Assembly (NCBI GenBank): GCA_009712615.1
Contig: WASR01000115.1
Coordinates: 1-8,946 of the forward strand
DNA from: Methanobacterium sp.
Lineage (GTDB): Archaea > Methanobacteriota > Methanobacteria > Methanobacteriales > Methanobacteriaceae
Length of the DNA stretch: 8,946 bases
Direction: 5' to 3'
Positions 7,999 to 8,946 of the stretch are shown here, in pieces (within the stretch, counting starts at the first letter, position 1; each line of letters begins with the position of its first letter). Made by a program: the position numbers and the translations under genes. The notes below the pieces were generated by a model that was given only the letters and a program-made list of their open reading frames with translations, did not search any database and was not told the origin of the DNA.

Positions 7999-8435
7999 TG
8001 TCTAATGAAAGAATAATGATCGTGGAAGATGAAAGCATCGTTGCCATGGGAATAAAACATAAATTAGAGGATCTTGGCTACGAAGTAGTTGGTATAGTGG
8101 CAACAGGTGAAGGTGCTGTTAAAACTGCCCTTAACACTGTGCCTGATCTGATCCTGATGGACATAGTTCTTAAAGGAGATCTAGATGGTATAGAAGCAGC
8201 ACAGCAGATTCACAAACATCAAGACACTCCCATAATTTATATCACTGCTTACTCAGATGAAGAAGTTTTAGAAAGGGCCAGAATAACTGAACCTTATGGT
8301 TACATCTTAAAACCATTTAAAAAGAGTGAAATTAATGCCAACATTCAAATGGCCATCTACAAACATAAAAGGACAGGAAAAGGAGTGAAGAAACCAAAAA
8401 AAGAGTGCTTGCAGACTTTTATGATTTTATATTAA
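7998..8435 (+). CDS. Response regulator receiver, possibly the N-terminal half of a REC-MetOD1 protein
   Basis: The receiver domain covers residues 1-125, with E10-D11 (VEDE), phosphoacceptor D55 (LMDIVL), T83 (YITAY) and K105 in LKPF. It is the receiver type usually found downstream of HisKA_2 kinases. ATG 7998 overlaps the kinase stop, with AAGGAG at 7984-7989. After residue 135 the frame runs into the next gene's coding region and ends in a tail ([10 protein letters not shown]) that looks like out-of-frame read-through and not a real C-terminus. A slip of -1 at the A7 run 8396-8402 would join codon 135 to the downstream frame and give a 284-residue protein. As written, the gene yields a 145-residue single-domain regulator. 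Confidence 0.85.
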   Translation: MSNERIMIVEDESIVAMGIKHKLEDLGYEVVGIVATGEGAVKTALNTVPDLILMDIVLKGDLDGIEAAQQIHKHQDTPIIYITAYSDEEVLERARITEPYGYILKPFKKSEINANIQMAIYKHKRTGKGVKKPKKECLQTFMILY

Positions 8436-8457
8436 CTGCAATGCCCACATGCAGCAC
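8381..8457 (+). other. Candidate -1 frameshift (or one-base deletion) site joining receiver and output domain
   Basis: In the receiver frame the codons are CCA AAA AAA GAG, giving the heptamer A AAA AAA at 8396-8402. AGGAG (8381-8385) ends 10 nt upstream, and GTGC-T-TGCA (8405-8413) can pair with TGCAGCAC (8450-8457) downstream. This is the layout of the bacterial dnaX frameshift signal, although the 2-nt gap between heptamer and stem is shorter than usual. A missing A in the run would give the same joined protein, so a genuine frameshift mutation or a homopolymer error is equally possible. Confidence 0.4.
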
Positions 8458-8851
8458 AGATTCTGATATGGAAATGAGGCAGTTACTTTTAAGGGTTTTT
8501 GCTGAACGTTTGGATGATGATCTCTATCCTAGATTTGTTGAGGAACTGGATCCAGATGAGATTGAAGATGCCGATGAACTTTTTGATGCATATGTTGCTT
8601 GGCTTGCAAACCTATTTGGAGACTTCGGAATCAAAACAATCATTACAGAAGAGGGCGACAGGATATACCTGGAATTTTTCAACTGCCCATGGCCAGAAGA
8701 TGCCAAGAAAAAACCAATTTTTTGCCTGAACTGTCAGGCCATGATAAACCGAAGCTTCAACTGGACAGGACTGGGAGGAAGTATCGAGAGAAGATCTTCC
8801 ATAACTGACGGGTCAGAATCATGTATATTCAAATTCAACAAAACTGAATAA
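8405..8851 (+). CDS. Cys-rich output domain, probably methanogen output domain 1 (MetOD1)
   Basis: The 148-residue frame has an acidic, helical N-terminal half (Leu/Asp/Glu-rich, about 20-72) and a C-terminal half with spaced cysteines: C16, C94 (NCPW), C107 and C110 (FCLNC), and C140 (SCIFKF). From memory this matches MetOD1, an output domain described in two-component systems of methanogens, and the Cys pattern recalls the V4R-like ligand or metal-binding fold. This is recognition by eye only. The biochemical role is not established; the Cys set suggests metal, cluster or redox binding. GTG 8405 is the only conventional start in this frame near the N-terminus, 19 nt beyond the nearest SD (8379-8385), which is too far. 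The frame is open back to 8369 and reads [11 protein letters not shown] across the A-run, so it may normally be expressed as the C-terminal part of the upstream receiver protein. Confidence 0.72.
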   Translation: MLADFYDFILTAMPTCSTDSDMEMRQLLLRVFAERLDDDLYPRFVEELDPDEIEDADELFDAYVAWLANLFGDFGIKTIITEEGDRIYLEFFNCPWPEDAKKKPIFCLNCQAMINRSFNWTGLGGSIERRSSITDGSESCIFKFNKTE

Positions 8852-8866
8852 CAAAGTATCAATAAT

Positions 8867-8901
8867 AATAATGATTTAGAAATATTTCTCTAATTATTAT
8901 G
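8867..8901. terminator. AT-rich imperfect hairpin after the last gene
   Basis: The segment 8868-8879 can pair with 8890-8900 in about 11 base pairs with one bulge and one G-U, around a short AT loop. It begins 16 nt after the stop of the Cys-rich gene. No T-run of note follows, so termination is possible but not well supported. Up to the right edge (8946) no coding region is visible; ATG 8918 opens only five codons. Confidence 0.25.
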
Positions 8902-8946
8902 ATTGGATTTGGTGATAATGAAAAACATCATTTAATATTATTATTT

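Noticed and set aside
8918..8935. ATG after GGTGAT near the right edge as the start of another gene.
   Set aside because: The frame stops after five codons.
1..8946. CRISPR arrays, tRNA or rRNA genes, insertion sequences or attachment sites.
   Set aside because: No spaced direct repeats, cloverleaf-like segments, transposase reading frames or terminal repeats were seen on either strand.

Overview
The window reads as chromosomal DNA of a methanogenic archaeon, most probably Methanobacterium or a close relative. The DNA is AT-rich, with GGAG-type ribosome binding sites, a strong archaeal BRE/TATA-like promoter and oligo(T) termination tracts. It carries a bacterial-type UvrAB repair pair, which is known in Methanobacteriales, and a last gene whose C-terminal domain looks like the methanogen-restricted output domain MetOD1. 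The genus is inferred from these traits and from memory of the families, not from a database search. All genes are on the + strand.

Region 1 (1-4933), nucleotide excision repair. uvrB (75-2027) is followed by uvrA (2027-4933) with a 1-nt stop/start overlap. uvrA is intact, with both ATPase halves and three CxxC pairs or sites. uvrB is not: three in-frame stop codons (1641-1643, 1644-1646, 1656-1658) fall in the conserved DADKEGFLRS stretch just before helicase motif VI. The frame is otherwise undisturbed, and each stop is one G:C to T:A change away from the codon the family predicts. As written, the gene yields a 522-residue N-terminal piece and a C-terminal piece with motif VI and the UVR motif.

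Region 2 (4934-5224), intergenic. It holds two T-tracts that probably end uvrBA transcription, then a tandemly duplicated promoter-like element (AAGGA-A/G-TTATATA, 15-nt period). A leader of roughly 120 nt follows, with two possible stem-loops and a 36-codon ORF of doubtful status.

Region 3 (5225-8851), a tightly packed two-component signalling cluster. In order it encodes a one-TM HisKA histidine kinase resembling the catalytic core of cyanobacterial phytochromes, an Rcp1-like single-domain response regulator, a REC-PAS-HisKA_2 hybrid kinase, a second receiver protein, and a Cys-rich output domain (MetOD1-like). No DNA-binding domain is present. The likely logic is a phosphorelay ending in the Cys-rich domain. 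Two gene junctions are irregular. The hybrid kinase has no ATG/GTG/TTG at its expected N-terminus. The last receiver and the Cys-rich domain lie in frames that differed by one base at an A7 run preceded by an AGGAG, the arrangement of a -1 frameshift site (or of a one-base homopolymer error). A frameshift there would give a single 284-residue REC-MetOD1 protein.

Region 4 (8852-8946) holds only an AT-rich imperfect hairpin and no gene.
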